Assembly: GCF_018991925.1 (NCBI RefSeq)
Contig: NW_024722158.1
Span: 1,310,586-1,374,585 of the forward strand
Reading direction: 5' to 3'
Length of the DNA stretch: 64,000 nucleotides
Source: Homarus americanus
Lineage: Eukaryota > Arthropoda > Malacostraca > Decapoda > Nephropidae
The notes under the pieces: generated by a model
What the model saw: the letters and a program-made list of their open reading frames with translations, nothing else
Database searches by the model: none
What the model was told of the DNA's origin: nothing
Shown: positions 22,781 through 34,872 of the stretch, in pieces
Layout: each line of letters starts with the position of its first letter
How positions within the stretch are numbered: the stretch's first letter is position 1
Position numbers and translations under genes: made by a program

Positions 22781-23835
22781 CTGTATACTGCTCTCTTTAA
22801 AGATAGTTAATTTTCTGTGTGACAGTCTCCTATAGTGTTACCAATTATTTTTATGATTATCCATTTAAGAAGTATTCTGTGCAGTTATATGTATAAATGT
22901 TTACCTCCTATGATCTTGAAGGGTTTCAACTGAATCTTTCTTTGTTTGTGAAGTTGTAGTAGTGTTGAAGTTCTGTGTAACATCAAGGCATGATGATGAC
23001 AATAATGTTAAGTTGCAACCTTTGTGTGAGTTCCGAGGAGAACTTACACAAAGCCATGGAGGCCAGTATTCAGAAGCGAGCACTGCTGAAGGCTCAGAGA
23101 CAGGGGGAGAAAGTTAGGTTTAGAAATTTTCCATCAGGGCCAAAGCCTGACAAAAGGGAGACTAAGGAAGTTGGTGGTTGTCATGGCTACTAGACTTCAG
23201 GTGTGGAGAACGGGAAAGCCGGTGACTTGAATAGATCTTTTTATTAAGTATGCCTAGACTTGTCCAGTCTCTTTGTTATTGTTGTGCTGTTGGGAAGTGT
23301 GTGGTGTGATGTGTGTTTATCGGAGTTGTTGAGTTGGAGGATTGACCGTTTTGCATTACCATTCTAAATATTAGCTAGTGGGAGACCTTTTGTAAAGGGA
23401 TGGTCAGTATTTAGTCTGGGCATGGAGGTTGGTTGATGTGTCTTACTGTACTGCAGTGGGACCATCTGTTACATGGGTGCTCAGGTTCTGTTGGACGTCC
23501 TATTCTAAGTAGGCCGTGTGTTGGATAGGAGGTAGATGTGCTGGACTTTGGCAACGGCTAGGCGTGTAGTTGCATGGACCTAGTGCGGTTTAAATGCTTT
23601 TATGGCGAAACAATAGAAGGGAGGTGTTTGGGTTGGTATCTCGTGAGGACCGTTGCGTCAACCTTATTGTCTGTTGGACATCATGTTAACTCTGACCCCT
23701 CAGAACTGGCCTCGACGCGTGAGCGCAGATGGACTATTCGTAATATAGTCGCCCGATCCTCTCACCGGCTGGATGGGGTCCAATGCATCTGCTCCTAACC
23801 TGAAAACTCTATTTGTTAAACCTCATTCTGGGCCT
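22781..23835. other. No gene recognised; possible LINE 5' region
   Basis: A short open frame around 22990-23190 and another at 23574-23798 have no domain. The G/T-rich stretch 23200-23800 resembles untranslated sequence. It ends at the polyT-like tail of the minus-strand LINE-A. Confidence 0.35.
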
Positions 23836-26600
23836 TTTTTTTTTACTTTTATCCTCTTCACCACTGATCGGCTCGTTAACCGCTTGGGCGATCGGTCAAG
23901 TCTCTGTTACGCACTGTTGACAAGTACTGGGCATGCACCGGCTCCTGAATGTACCTGAACCCGCTTTAGTGTTGGTCAAGTCTTGTCTTGAAAGAGCTCA
24001 CACTCGGTGCCGTCACAACAGTCTCTGGTAGGTTGTTCCAAGAGTTCACAACCCTCAATCCGAAAAAGTTTGCCCTCACAGTTTTCTGGACTTGCGGCTT
24101 CTTCAATCTTGAGCTGTGACCCCTTGTGGGGCGAGCGTCCGCCAGCTCCAAGTAAGGACACTCGACTGAGTAGTGCCCCCTGAGATGCTTATACACCTCA
24201 TCTAGGTCCCCCCTTGCCCGTCTGTAATATAAGCTAGGCAAGTTCAGGCGATCCAATCTCTCAGGGTAGCTGAAGTGCCGAAGTGCAGGCACCAGTCTGG
24301 TGGCCCTCCTTTGAACATTTTCAACCAACTGACAGTCCCTAGCATATCTCGGGGACCAGACGGGGTTACAGTACTCCAGATGGGGAAGCACTTCACTCTT
24401 GAAGGTCGTTACGAGGGACGGACCGTCTAGATATCTCAACGACCTTCTTATAAGACCCAATAATTTATTTGCCTGATTTACCTTCTTCTCGCAATGGCCC
24501 GAAAACTTCAACTCATTGTCAACAGACACACCTAGGTCCTTCTCACATTCAGTCTCAAATAGTGCAGTTTCTTCATCCCGTTGGGACATATGATACGCCT
24601 CCTTACCGTTGGTATGCCCCAGGTGCATCCTCTTACACTTCGTGGCATTGACTCTCTGTAGCCATTCCTTCGACTATTCCTGGAGCCCACAGAGGTCCTT
24701 CTGCAGCTCTTCACAGTCCGCTTGGTTCTTGATTTCCCGAAATAACTTGGCGTCATCGGCAAACATTTGTATGGAGGAGTGTACAACGTCAGGCATGTCA
24801 TTTATGAAACAAACAAACAACAGCGGGCCCAATACACTGCCCTGTGGTACTCCACTTGTGACAGGTACAAATGATCACCACACACTGCTTGCGGTCATGT
24901 AGAAAGTCTTCTCTCGACGCTAGGACATTTCCCCGAATTCTGTACCCTTCCAGTATGATTTTCAGGCTTTCCTGGGGTACACTGTCGAAAGCCTTGGCAA
25001 AATCTCGGTATATATCGTCGATATTACCACCCCATTCCAGAATATGGGTCCAAATATCCAATACCTTGAGCAATTGTGTTAAGCAGGAGCGCCCCGGCAT
25101 AAAACCGTGTTGGCAATCCTTTTCAAGGTTGTTTCGTAGTAGATGTTCCATCGCGGCATCTCTGATAATACTCTCAAGTTTTTACATACTATGCTGGTCA
25201 GGCTTACCGGTCTATAGTTGTTCGTGGAGTGAAAATCGCCCATCTTGAAGACAGGACTCACATAAGCCATTTTCCAATCACTGGGGACTTTTTGTTCATC
25301 CAGGCATTTACAGAACAGGATCTTCAGGGGTTCGGCAAGCTCAAAGCAGAACTATCTTAGCACTCTAGGATGCACCATGTCAGGGCCGGGACTCTTATGG
25401 ACCTTTAGCCTGGACAGTTTATTTCTTATACCCTCTTCTGTGAACACAATGTGGGTCAGTGCTGTGTCGAACCGTCTGTCCTCAAACGCAGGAAGGTTAA
25501 TCGCATCCTCTCTTGTGAACACCGAGGAAAAGAAGCTGTTCAATGCCTCAGCTTTATCCTGGTCAGAATCTGCGTAGCTACCATCTTCAAGCCTCAGGTT
25601 TGATACTCCTACTCGCGTTTTTAATTTCGACTTTGCATAGCGGTAAAACGCCTTTGGGTTTGACTTGACCTCGCTTGCAACCAGCCTCTGGAGCTCCTTT
25701 TCAGCCCTTAAACTATCTGCCTTTGCTTGGTTTCTGGCTCTTGCATACATCCTCCTGTCTTGCTCATCGTTTGACCCAACCTACGTCTTGAATTTCTGGG
25801 TTTTCTTCTTAACTCTGTCGACCGCCGCATGGTTCATTTGTAGGGATCCCCTCGTATTCCTAGAAGCACTGGGTTTGGTCTTTGGTATATATTTATCGAT
25901 CAAATGGGTCACTTTACTAGTTATGATATTCAGCGTAGTGTCTGCGTTCTTGTACCCCTCATCTCTTCCCTCATCCCGTCGTAATTTCCCTTGTAATATT
26001 TGCACCTTGGCCTGGTTATACCATGAACTAGGTAACAGTTAAATCTGAATAACAACACTATATGGTGACTGGTGCCAACTGGGTCACGGTGTTCCAGTTT
26101 GGCCACCATACCCTCTTCGTTTGTTATGATGAGGTCTAGTGGCTTGGGCGTTTGCTCCCCTCTGTAATGTGTCGAGTCTTTAACATGTTGGAACAGAAAA
26201 TTATCTCTCAGAGTTTCTACAAAAAGCGTAGCAGGGTTATTCAAGTTCTTTTGGGGTGAACTCGTTTCTCCAATCGGTGTCGCCGTAGTTAAAGTCCCCC
26301 ATGATAAGGAGGTGGCTAGGGTTGAGCATCACCGCGTTGTCTATTAAGGCTCTTAAGTTCCGTTGATTTAGTGGGCCACAGTTTGGGGATCTGTAGATAC
26401 ACCCGACAATAATTGAATTAAATCAATTTTACACCACTTGAACTCTTCAAAAACATCCTCTCCCTGTACCCTCGCCTGACTGGATCTAAGGTCTTGCCTA
26501 GCATAGATAACCACGCCCCTCTTGCAAGTTTCTTGAGAAAAGTCCTCGTATACATATCTGATCAATTACCTAAATTGAAACCCCGCTGCAACCAAAATTT
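23836..26600 (-). pseudogene. LINE-A, longest copy (endonuclease to 3' end), degraded
   Basis: Reads right to left. Endonuclease remnants: 26368-26565 with a GVVIYARQDLRS block, and 25930-26244. Then a linker (25781-26005) and a pre-RT/RT region at 25352-25750 (SRLKVHKSPGPDMVHPRVLR). RT finger: 24798-25151 with MPGRSCLTQLL and DFAKAFDSVPQESL. FADDAK is readable near 24745-24768 but out of frame. C-terminal region: 23966-24628 (220 residues, LEYCNPVWSPRYARDC). The tail near 23836-23905 has the terminal GATCGCCC module and A-rich end. At least five frame breaks. CR1/Jockey-like. Confidence 0.85.
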
Positions 26601-28445
26601 TCTGTGTGTATTAGATGTACCAAAATGTAATTGAGGCAATCTTATTTTTCTTATTACTATGTTCTGTACCATTGACGTTTGCGTCTATGTTCTTTTGTGT
26701 CCATGACATTATTACTTTGATGATTTCATTACTCATGTCTAGATTTTGTTTATTTTTCCATTTGATGTGCAAATTTTTGTGTATGTCAAAATTCTGTGAC
26801 ACAGATGTTGTATGTATTGATGACAAATAACCAAGGATTTCAGTATATTTTCTTTTGAATATATGTAATTATTGTAAATGTTTTATTGGCTATACCGTAT
26901 AATATGAATCTTTGGAGATGGGAAAGCTTTGTAATGACTACGGTAGTACATGTCAGTTAAAGTAAAATCAGATGCTTCATATTACGCCCAGTAGCCCATA
27001 AAACATGTAGCTATGCCTTCTGTATTGTGTCCCTCATTTGAGGCGTCGCTTCAGGACGTCTGAGCCCTCCATTTTCTCTCAATTTTATGTATCTCCGAGA
27101 CTATGTTATTTCTTCAAAGCTCATACCATTTTCATAGATTTTAAATTGAGTAAAAACCCAATGATACTATATTGTCTTGGATGTATATGATTACAAATGA
27201 AACATTTTAGATCCATTGTGAGTGATTTTAAAAGATTCAACTGCATTTATTGTGAGTAAAACTTGTTAAATAAGTGAGTGTTGAGTTTGCCAATAAGAAT
27301 GACGATGTGCGAATCTTGCTCTTGGGGGATGCCTGAGTTTCCAATTGCTACTGAAGTTAGATCTTTCTGATGCCCAAATATCAGAGAATTTGATGTTGTG
27401 GTTTAATGATTGTCAGCTATCTTGTTTTAAAAGTCATTAATCTCCTGAAAAGAACATGTCAAACTCATTATCTCCAAGATGTCAACGTATACCCATAGAG
27501 GCTCCTTGTCTGACATTACGCCGATGTTGTGAGAATAAGTTAACAGCTGTGTATTTGATGCCCATTTCACTTTTCCTGGCAAGCTCAACCCGTGATTAGA
27601 TTGTAACAATAGATGTAAGAAATTCACCTGACCCATGACACTGATTTTCATAGTTAAATGTACAGCGACTGAGTTGAATGTAATTTATGTCATTGCGTGA
27701 TTAGCCAGTTAGCCATATATAAACTCCTGCCCAAGGAGTAGCGTCACATCTCTGACGCTGCTCCATCATATCTCAGGTATGTGTATGATTCTCCGCCCAC
27801 CACATTAAGTCAGTTTAACTCAGTGAATTTTGTGAATATCAGTGTTCATGTTGTAACAGTGAAAATGTCATTTACCAAGTGAAATAATTAATGTAACGTA
27901 AATATTGTCTGTCGTTGCTAGACGAAAGATTGTTTGTGATCGAGTTATTATTATCACATCTCTCACGCTCTCCATCAGTATCTCAGGCACAGTGTGTGTG
28001 TTAGTTGAATACCCAACAGTCACCGGCAGACCGGTAGCTGCACACCAGCTGGCTACCTTGCAAGATGTCGTTAATTCGGCATTATTAAATTGTGTGAGAC
28101 CGCACCCTGGGAACTAGGCCTGAACTCCTTCGCCGTATTTCGGACTGCCGCCGACCCTAACAGTGCTCTTCATTTGTTGTGGTGACACCAGTGTGACACC
28201 CTGGGGCACTCCATACAGTTATATGGGCCAAAGTATTATTGTTGTATAAGATTGGTGATAAGTAGCAGAAATATAGTTATCCCATGTTGAGTAGTGAACC
28301 CATAAATATTGATGGTACCAGTAAATATGTTATGTGAGTTGAGTACATCAACTGAAGGAAAAGTACCATGTTGTTCATTCAAAACAAACATGATGTTCAA
28401 AGTTAATTTGGGATATTGTCAAGTGTGTCATAGAACCAACTGTAT
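26601..28445. other. No gene recognised
   Basis: A/T-rich, with stops in all frames. A TATATAAAC box-like site is near 27715. CACATCTCTGACGCTGCTCC at about 27746 recurs in diverged form at about 27956, suggesting an old duplication or LTR-like region. No coding domain supports a call. Confidence 0.4.
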
Positions 28446-28693
28446 TGACAATGAAGTAATATAATGATTGTTTAATGTTGTTACCAAGAATTGAAGATAT
28501 ATTTTGCTACTTGTAAAAGTAAGACTTAGGGTCCAGTCCTATCTGAGCGTGTAAAATAACCATCTTATTTGTCAAAGAAATAATACAACAGTTGTTTAAT
28601 GATGTAATAGGTAATTGAAGATCTATTTTATGAATTGTAAAGTAAGACCTAAGTGGTCCAGTCTTGTCTGAGTGTACTTAATTAACATCTTGT
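28446..28693. repeat. Two-copy tandem duplication, period about 124 bp
   Basis: 28446-28570 and 28571-28693 align throughout (shared TTGTTTAATG, AATTGAAGAT, GTAAGAC(T/C)TA and GTCCAGTC(C/T)T blocks). Confidence 0.75.
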
Positions 28694-29689
28694 TCACTCC
28701 TTATGTTAATAAATATTGAATTAGTAATCTACAAGTATCACCGCTCATTCCTTCTACCCATTGGTTCTCAGAAAATAACTATTGTAACTCGTGTGCCTAG
28801 AAGCTCGCTAGCAGACTACCTAACAGTTCACTAAGATATGTTATATTCTAATAAAAGTCTGGGTGGTGGCAGGTTACCATTGTAAGTATAATAAGTGTGG
28901 TAATAATAATGACATGGTTTCCCAGAATAATTCATGGTGTAGAATATAACTAAAACAGGATATAATTGAGAGAAAGTAAGGACATAACATTCAGAAAATA
29001 CATTAATATATATGACAGAATAAATGACGTATAGAAAATAATATTGACTTAGAAAATATAAGCAAAGAAATATAAGATAGATACTTATCGAGAGAAAGAC
29101 TAAGAATATAAAATAAATAATATACACAAGAAATGATTAATAAAAAATATAGATATGAAGCAAACATATAAGTAGTGAAGAATAAGAAGAGAGTAAAAAG
29201 ATAAACATAAGGCCAAACGGGGCGGGCGGGTCGTGTTGCGTCTCTGTAACAAAGCGTCCGGCACTCGGGCCTTCGATGTTGAACGGCAGGAATTTGGACA
29301 GTGATTACATAAGAACATCAAGAACGTCTTAGTGATGTGAAAGTGTAAATCGATGTAGGACTTTTAATGCTAGATGCGATTGTATTTTTGAAAACTCAAT
29401 TTCCACCGAGTTGGAGGTACAGCCAAGGTCACGAGGCCTATAACCACACAATCACTGCCACATGACAAAGCTTTTATTTTATTTTATTTTTTTTAGGGTG
29501 TTGTGGTCACGGCTGTGATAAAGGCCAACCAGGGAGTGTAGTACTGTGCCTTTAGTTAAATCAGTTCATAGTTGTCATCAGTGAATGCAGAAGAGACTAT
29601 AAATAACTTATAGTGAATACATATTGGCAATCGAGCTGGTAAGGACAACTGCCAGCCTATACGTGTTATAGGTGCCACAGAGACTTTAA
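28694..29689. other. No gene recognised; A/T-rich repeat
   Basis: 28920-29100 shares AGAATATAACTA...GACTTAGAAAATATA with 7341-7480, so it is dispersed repeat DNA. A T-rich run lies at 29468-29492. Confidence 0.4.
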
Positions 29690-30453
29690 ATTTTATTTTG
29701 TTTGTGTGCTTTCTCAAGGACTGAAACTGTGCCTACAATACACCATTCACAGGGAGATACAGTGTACGCAGTCGCAGACGACAACTCTATAGGCAACAGA
29801 GAGTAGCTAAGTACTGTTCTTTTCTTCTTTAAAAACAACCATTAGGTAGATATGATCACAGGAGACGTCGGATATGGAGGATACAGGCCTGACTAATGCA
29901 ACGTTTAGGAAGTTACTAACTGCCGTAAAGCATGATGGCTGTTGCTGGTATTGCTCTGGCTGCATAGTCAAGGTGAATGAAGCGATTGCAAGCCATAAGG
30001 GAACGAGTTCTCTAGGGACGAAAATAGATGAAGCTGGAGCCCTGCTGGTTGACAAACTGGAGCACGTTGGGAAAGAGATCCTTGCCAAGACTGAGGAAGT
30101 AGCTAATAGAATGGAGGTGGTTGCTAAGAGGAGTTATGCTGACATATTAGGAGGGCCACGGGAGGGGGCGGAGAGTAATGCAGGATCAGTACAGGTTCTA
30201 CAACAGCTAGGGACTCTGAAGAAGTGTGTCGAAGAAATGAAAATTAACGGACCTACTGTTAGGGGAGAGGAGGAACACCAGGAACGTCTCCAGCCAGGAA
30301 CAATGTAATAGTTTTTGGAGTCCCAGAGAGCCAGGCGGAGGGAACTGTGAGTAAGGAAACACACTATAAGGTGCTGTTTCAAAATATTTGTACAGCGGTT
30401 CTGAAGATTCCATCAACCCCTCAGGATGTGAGGAGGCTGGGACAAAAGCAGGG
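29690..30453 (+). pseudogene. LINE ORF1-like gene with 5' UTR, cut by a Gypsy LTR
   Basis: The segment 29690-29770 is repeated in inverse at about 39480-39565, so it is element-derived. From ATG 29874, 144 codons contain a CxxC pair (CCWYCSGC), a coiled-coil-like helix and AKRSYADIL. After a stop at 30306, another frame reads NNVIVFGVPES, the RNA-recognition-like block common in non-LTR ORF1 proteins. Coding stops where the Gypsy LTR begins at 30454. The LINE family is not identified. Confidence 0.6.
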
Positions 30454-30618
30454 TGTTATATATATGTATGTTTATATGCTGCATTTATTGAATGTATATT
30501 ATTATATATTATGTTACTTCTTACAAAATGTGTTAGGCACGTTGTAACGAAGAACAGAGAATAAACAGCCAGCCAGACAGACCATGTGACTCTTCATTAA
30601 ATAACCCAAGATACTACA
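30454..30618 (+). repeat. 5' LTR of the Gypsy element (putative)
   Basis: 165 bp with TG...CA boundaries, an AATAAA at about 30570 and a one-base spacer before the PBS. With no second LTR to compare, the left boundary rests on the point where the LINE ORF1 reading is lost. Confidence 0.55.
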
Positions 30619-30718
30619 CTGGCGACGAGGATGGGATTCTCAAAGTGTTGGTGAAGTCCTTGAAGAGAGGATAGTGACCACTGAAGGGAAGGCTACTCTG
30701 AACCTGGAGAGAGCAACC

Positions 30719-31460
30719 ATGGCTGGCGTCAGTGAGTGGGGGAGTATGATGCAGACAAGGAAGGTTTCACATCATATTGTGAGAGAATGGACTCCTTCTT
30801 TCTGGCAAATGAATTAATGGACGACGGTGGGGATGCGAAGAGAAAAGTCCTTGAAGAGAAAAGGAAGGCAATCTTTTTGACAGAGGTAGGAGCTAATGTT
30901 TATTATACTCTGGTCAATCTGCTTACTCCAGACAAACCCAAAGACTCCTCACTGATTCAGATTACCAAGATTCTGAAGCAACATTTTGATCCGGCTCCAC
31001 TTGAGATCGCTGAAAGTTACACATTTGGCACAAGAGATAGAGGTAAAGATGAATCAGTAAGTAATTATATAGTAGCTTTGAAGAAGTTATCCATTCACTG
31101 TAACTTTGGACAGTTCTTGAACCGAGCTCTAAGAGACAGGTTTGTAATAGGCCTGAATTATGAAAAAATACAGAATAAGTTAGTGAACACCACTAACTTA
31201 ACTTTTGAAAGTGCATGTCAGATAGCTACAAGCATGGAATTGGCCGAGAAAAACACCAGAGAATTTGTTCCCAATGCGTGAACAGGTTATAGGTCAGGAA
31301 TCGTACGCGGAACAGCATGCTGGCAAGGAACACATGCTGATTTAAAATGTAAGAGGTGCCGAGGGAAACATGAAAGCTTTCAGTGTAAGTTCAAGAATTC
31401 AAAATGTTACAATTGTCAACGTATTGGACATATTGCTCCTGCCTGTAGAAGTGATAGAGG
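30719..31460 (+). pseudogene. Gypsy Gag with CCHC zinc knuckle
   Basis: The likely start is the ATG at 30719 (ACCATGG context). One extra base in the G run near 30737 shifts the frame, after which 30736-31281 is open for 181 codons. It resembles Gypsy capsid: SYCERMDSFFLANEL, KAIFLTEVG, then a helical region. After a TGA at 31279 the frame resumes with a retroviral-type knuckle [14 protein letters not shown] (about 31401-31443). Confidence 0.75.
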
Positions 31461-31494
31461 TAGAGTATATGCAGTTGAAGGTGGAGAGAAGGAA

Positions 31495-32272
31495 ATGAAA
31501 AACAGTATTCATGAGAGTGTTAGTAATTTTGGATCTGATAATGATGAGAGTGCCCATGTGTTTACTATTTACACCAGTCGTGAAGAGAAAGTTAAACATA
31601 GGTATAATGTGGACTTGTGTATTAATGACACACCTGTAACCATGGAAATGGCCTACCCGTCCCTTCCAAAGAGTACACATTGACTTCTGTGATAAGGGAA
31701 CAGACAAATTTCTTGTATTAATTGATAGTCATTCAAAGTGGATTGATGCTAAACACGTGTACAGTACTAATGCTGGTAGCACCATTGATGAATTAAGATT
31801 AATGTTTGCCGAACATGGAATACCAGAAGAGGTAGTTTCTGACAATGGTCCTCCATTCCAATCATCAGAGTTTAAAAACTTCATGAGATTCAACGGTGTA
31901 AAGCATGTACTGACCCCACCCTGTCATCCTGCCTCTAATGGTGCAGCTGAGAGATCAGTTAGAATTGTAAAGGAAGCACTTTCCAAGCAGGTAATTCAAG
32001 GAACTGTAGGAAAATCAATGAAACACAGACTAGCAAATTTCTTACTCGGATACAGAACCACGCCACATAGTGTGACAGGATGTACTCCTGCAGAGTTAAT
32101 GGTGAAGAGACAGTTGAGAACAAGATTAAGTTTAGTTAAGCCAAGTCTGTTTGAAGTTGTAGAGAGGAAACAAGCTCAACAAAAAATGTATCATGATAAG
32201 AGTTCCAGTGAAAGAGTGTTCAAGGTAAATGATAGGGTGAGAGTTAGGAACAACCCGTACCCCACAACGTGA
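31495..32272 (+). pseudogene. Gypsy Pol remnant: protease start joined to integrase core
   Basis: 31495-31650 reads as the approach to the aspartic protease, but the DTG active site is missing. From about 31651 another frame enters the integrase core: HIDF (first Asp), SDNGPPF (second Asp), NGAAERS (Glu), then the long C-terminal helix region to a stop at 32270. Everything from the protease active site to the start of the integrase core was deleted. The integrase catalytic triad itself is intact. Confidence 0.8.
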
Positions 32273-32335
32273 CCGATCGCCGAAGCAGCTAACAAGCCGA
32301 TCAGTGGTGAAGAGGATAAAAATAAAAGTTTACAA
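32266..32335 (+). mobile_element. LINE-A terminal module (solo tail)
   Basis: ACGTGACCGATCGCC...GCTAACAAGCCGATCAGTGG...GAGGATAAA, the same terminal module as at 10447-10514. No coding sequence is attached. Confidence 0.75.
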
Positions 32336-32580
32336 GGTTGTTTCGTATTAGATGTTCCATTGCGGCATCTCTGATAATACTCTCAAGTACTTTACATATT
32401 ATGCTGGTCAGGCTCACCGATCTATAGTTGTTCGTAGAGTGACGATCGCCCTTCTTGAAGATAAGACTCACAAAAGCCACTTTCCATTCACTGGGGACCT
32501 TTAGTTCATCCAGGCATTTACAAAACAGGATCTTCTGGGGCTCGGCAAGCTCACTCTCTTAGCACTCTTTGTGCTATTGT
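32336..32580 (-). mobile_element. LINE-A RT fragment (inverted)
   Basis: Homologous to 25135-25365 of the longer minus-strand copy (for example GCGGCATCTCTGATAATACT). It lies directly against the plus-strand tail at 32266-32335. The order is not that of a standard 5'-inverted LINE insertion. Confidence 0.72.
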
Positions 32581-32589
32581 GGGGTTATG

Positions 32590-32930
32590 AGATATTTCTC
32601 CTCCATCCTGTGTGAGTGATCACTCCGGGGTCACCATTTGTGGGGTACGTGATGTTTGGTTCACACTCAGGATGGGATGGAGAAAGGAAACTCACAATGT
32701 GCTCTCTGTATACATGTTGTATTGGATGTACAATGCAGCTTGGTGCTGGGAAGGCAGCATGGTTACAAGCGTTGAGTAGAGAGAGCTGGTTGGTGAGGGT
32801 GCTCAGAGAAGGACAGCTGGTGGGTCGCCGTGCTCGCCGGCGGGAGCGAGGGCTGCCAGGCAGCGGCGGAGGAGGTGGTGTTGCTTGCAGCGGCTGTAGC
32901 TAGAAGAAGAGAGGTAGGTCGGTACGGTAC
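32590..32930 (-). mobile_element. TRIM fragment: PBS and LTR 3' portion
   Basis: On the minus strand the LTR ends GTACCCCACA and is followed by PBS TGGTGACCCCGGAGTGA (about 32619-32640). It matches 52840-53140 and 55420-55720. The LTR is cut off near 32930. Confidence 0.8.
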
Positions 32931-33125
32931 GGAGTCTTTAGTTATGAGGTGAAAAAAGATTATTAGGGGTTGAAGGAAAAGTGGTAAAACTGAAATACAG
33001 TAGAAGTAGAAAGAATCTGGGCTCAACCAGATCGCTTCATTTTTCCTATTGGTGTTTTATCTTTGTTCTGCTCCCTTGGGTTGTCAGACCTTTGTATTAA
33101 TATTGGTTTATTTATATAATGCTGC

Positions 33126-33157
<32 letters not shown>

Positions 33158-33479
33158 GTTGTTGGAGTTAGTGAGCCCGCCCAGGTCCTTGTGTAACTGG
33201 GAGGGTAGTCACTTTTTTTTTTTTTTTTGCTAAGATGTTAGTTAAATGTTAGTTATGTTAGTCTAAAGGTACACTGTATGGAGAGGCCTGCCAGGTTCTT
33301 AGTGGAGCTGGTAGGTCACTCTCATCTTTTATTCTCTCTATTAATGTTTTATGTGTATATTGGGGCAGGAGATGGTTCAATTACTTTCTTCCTGGCTGAT
33401 TTAAACCAACTGTGTTCTTGGAATTCTTCGTTGTCTATATTATTTATCCAGTTTTGATATGTTTCTATGTTAAGTTCAG
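32931..33479. other. LINE-D 3' untranslated region and flank
   Basis: Contains an (ATT)n microsatellite at about 33127-33160, which on the minus strand would be an (AAT)n 3' tail of LINE-D, and a T run at 33212-33228. No ORF. Confidence 0.5.
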
Positions 33480-34818
33480 TCACTTTTTCCAAATATTTAC
33501 AGCTTTGTTGTGTATATCTACATTGATTGCTAGGAGGTTTGTTCTCTTGTGTAGCTGTTCATTATTGATGTGGTCTGTATATTTTATGTTATATATAAAT
33601 CTGAGGGCTATATTTTGTACTGTTTGTAACCTTTTAATGCTCGTTTTACTAAGGGTGTTCAATGGGATGGGTGGGTAGTCCATAATTGATTTGACAAGGG
33701 CTATACAAATCTTTCTTTTGTTATTAATGCTAAGGTTCTTAAAGCGTTCTATTTTTGATAATCTTATTCTTGCCTGTCGTTCTTTATCTTTTAAGTATGT
33801 TATATATCCTCTTTTTGTTAGTTTTAGTCCAAGCATCCTGCCTTCAGTGTCGTATGGGTATAGTTCCTGGTCGACTACTACTGGACTTGTTTTGATCTTG
33901 GCTATTGGTATTATCTTGAATTTGTTCTTATTTGTTCTGATTTTCCATTTTTTCTCAAAATCATTTATATTTTTTATCGCTGTTGCCGTGTAGAGTGCCA
34001 TAAATTGGGTTGATTTTCCTGGGTATGATACTATTTGAGTAATATCATCAGCAAACATTACATATTCGCTAAAGGGGGTAGGTTGAGGTGTGTCTGAGGT
34101 ATAGTGTTGGAGAAAGGCATCCTCCTTGAGGTACTCCACTCTCAAGATTAAACATAGTTCCCATAAAGTTTCCAATTTGAATTTGTGTTCTTCTATCATC
34201 TAAATAGTTACACAATATTCTTAGCAAGTGTTCGTTAAGTCTCAATTTTAATATTTTATATTTTAAGCCTAAATGCCAAACTTTATCAAAAGCCTTAGAA
34301 ACGTCCCTTAAAATTATATTGATCTGGTTCCCTTTGCTTTTTTCTATTGCAATTATTTCCGTTATTGTAGCTATTGCAGTTAGGGTATTTCTATTGGGCA
34401 TAAATCCATGTTGTCTATTGTTAGTTTTCCCATGTTGTGTTAAAAAGGTTATAAGTCTTGAATTTAAAATTTTTTCCAATAGTTTCCCGGTAATTTCTAA
34501 TAAAGATATTGGCCTGTAGTTTAATATTTCCTTATTGTCCTTACCCTCCTTGGGAATAAATATCATTTTAGCATATTTTAATTTGTCTGGAAAGTAACCG
34601 GTTATTAAGCATGCGTTATAAATGTTTAATAGTGTTTTTAAGATGTTTTCAGGTAGATTCATGATCATATTTCGTGTAATACCTGTGAGCCCGGGGGCTT
34701 TTTCCTTAAACTTCCTCAGACAGTGCATCATATCTCCCATGGTTATTATTTGATTATTAGGTAATAAGTTATAGTCTATATATTGCCTTGGGGTGATTCT
34801 ATGTATTTGTCTTCCCAT
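33480..34818 (-). pseudogene. LINE-D reverse transcriptase
   Basis: Two overlapping frames. 34069-34818 carries the finger region: ILNYRPISLLEITGKLLEKI, QHGFMPNRNTLTAI, LRDVSKAFDKVWHLGL (first catalytic Asp) and ESGVPQGGCLSPTLY. After a frameshift near 34100-34150, 33480-34199 has MFADDITQI (catalytic DD) and the thumb to the stop at 33480. Jockey/I-like by motif pattern. Only one frameshift in more than 1.3 kb, so it is relatively young. Confidence 0.82.
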
Positions 34819-34872
34819 TTCTTCTTCTATCCTTTCTTCGTGTTCACTATCAAAATCTTCATTTTCCTCATC

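Larger units (their letters stand above)
30454..32272 (+). mobile_element. Internally deleted Ty3/Gypsy retrotransposon
   Basis: A short LTR-like region (30454-30618) begins TGTTATAT and ends ATACTACA, with an AATAAA inside. PBS-like TGGCGACGAGGATGGG follows at 30620. Gag, a CCHC knuckle and an integrase core follow, but protease, reverse transcriptase and RNase H are missing through a deletion near 31650. No 3' LTR is seen; the element runs into a LINE-A tail at 32266. It cannot transpose on its own. Confidence 0.82.
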
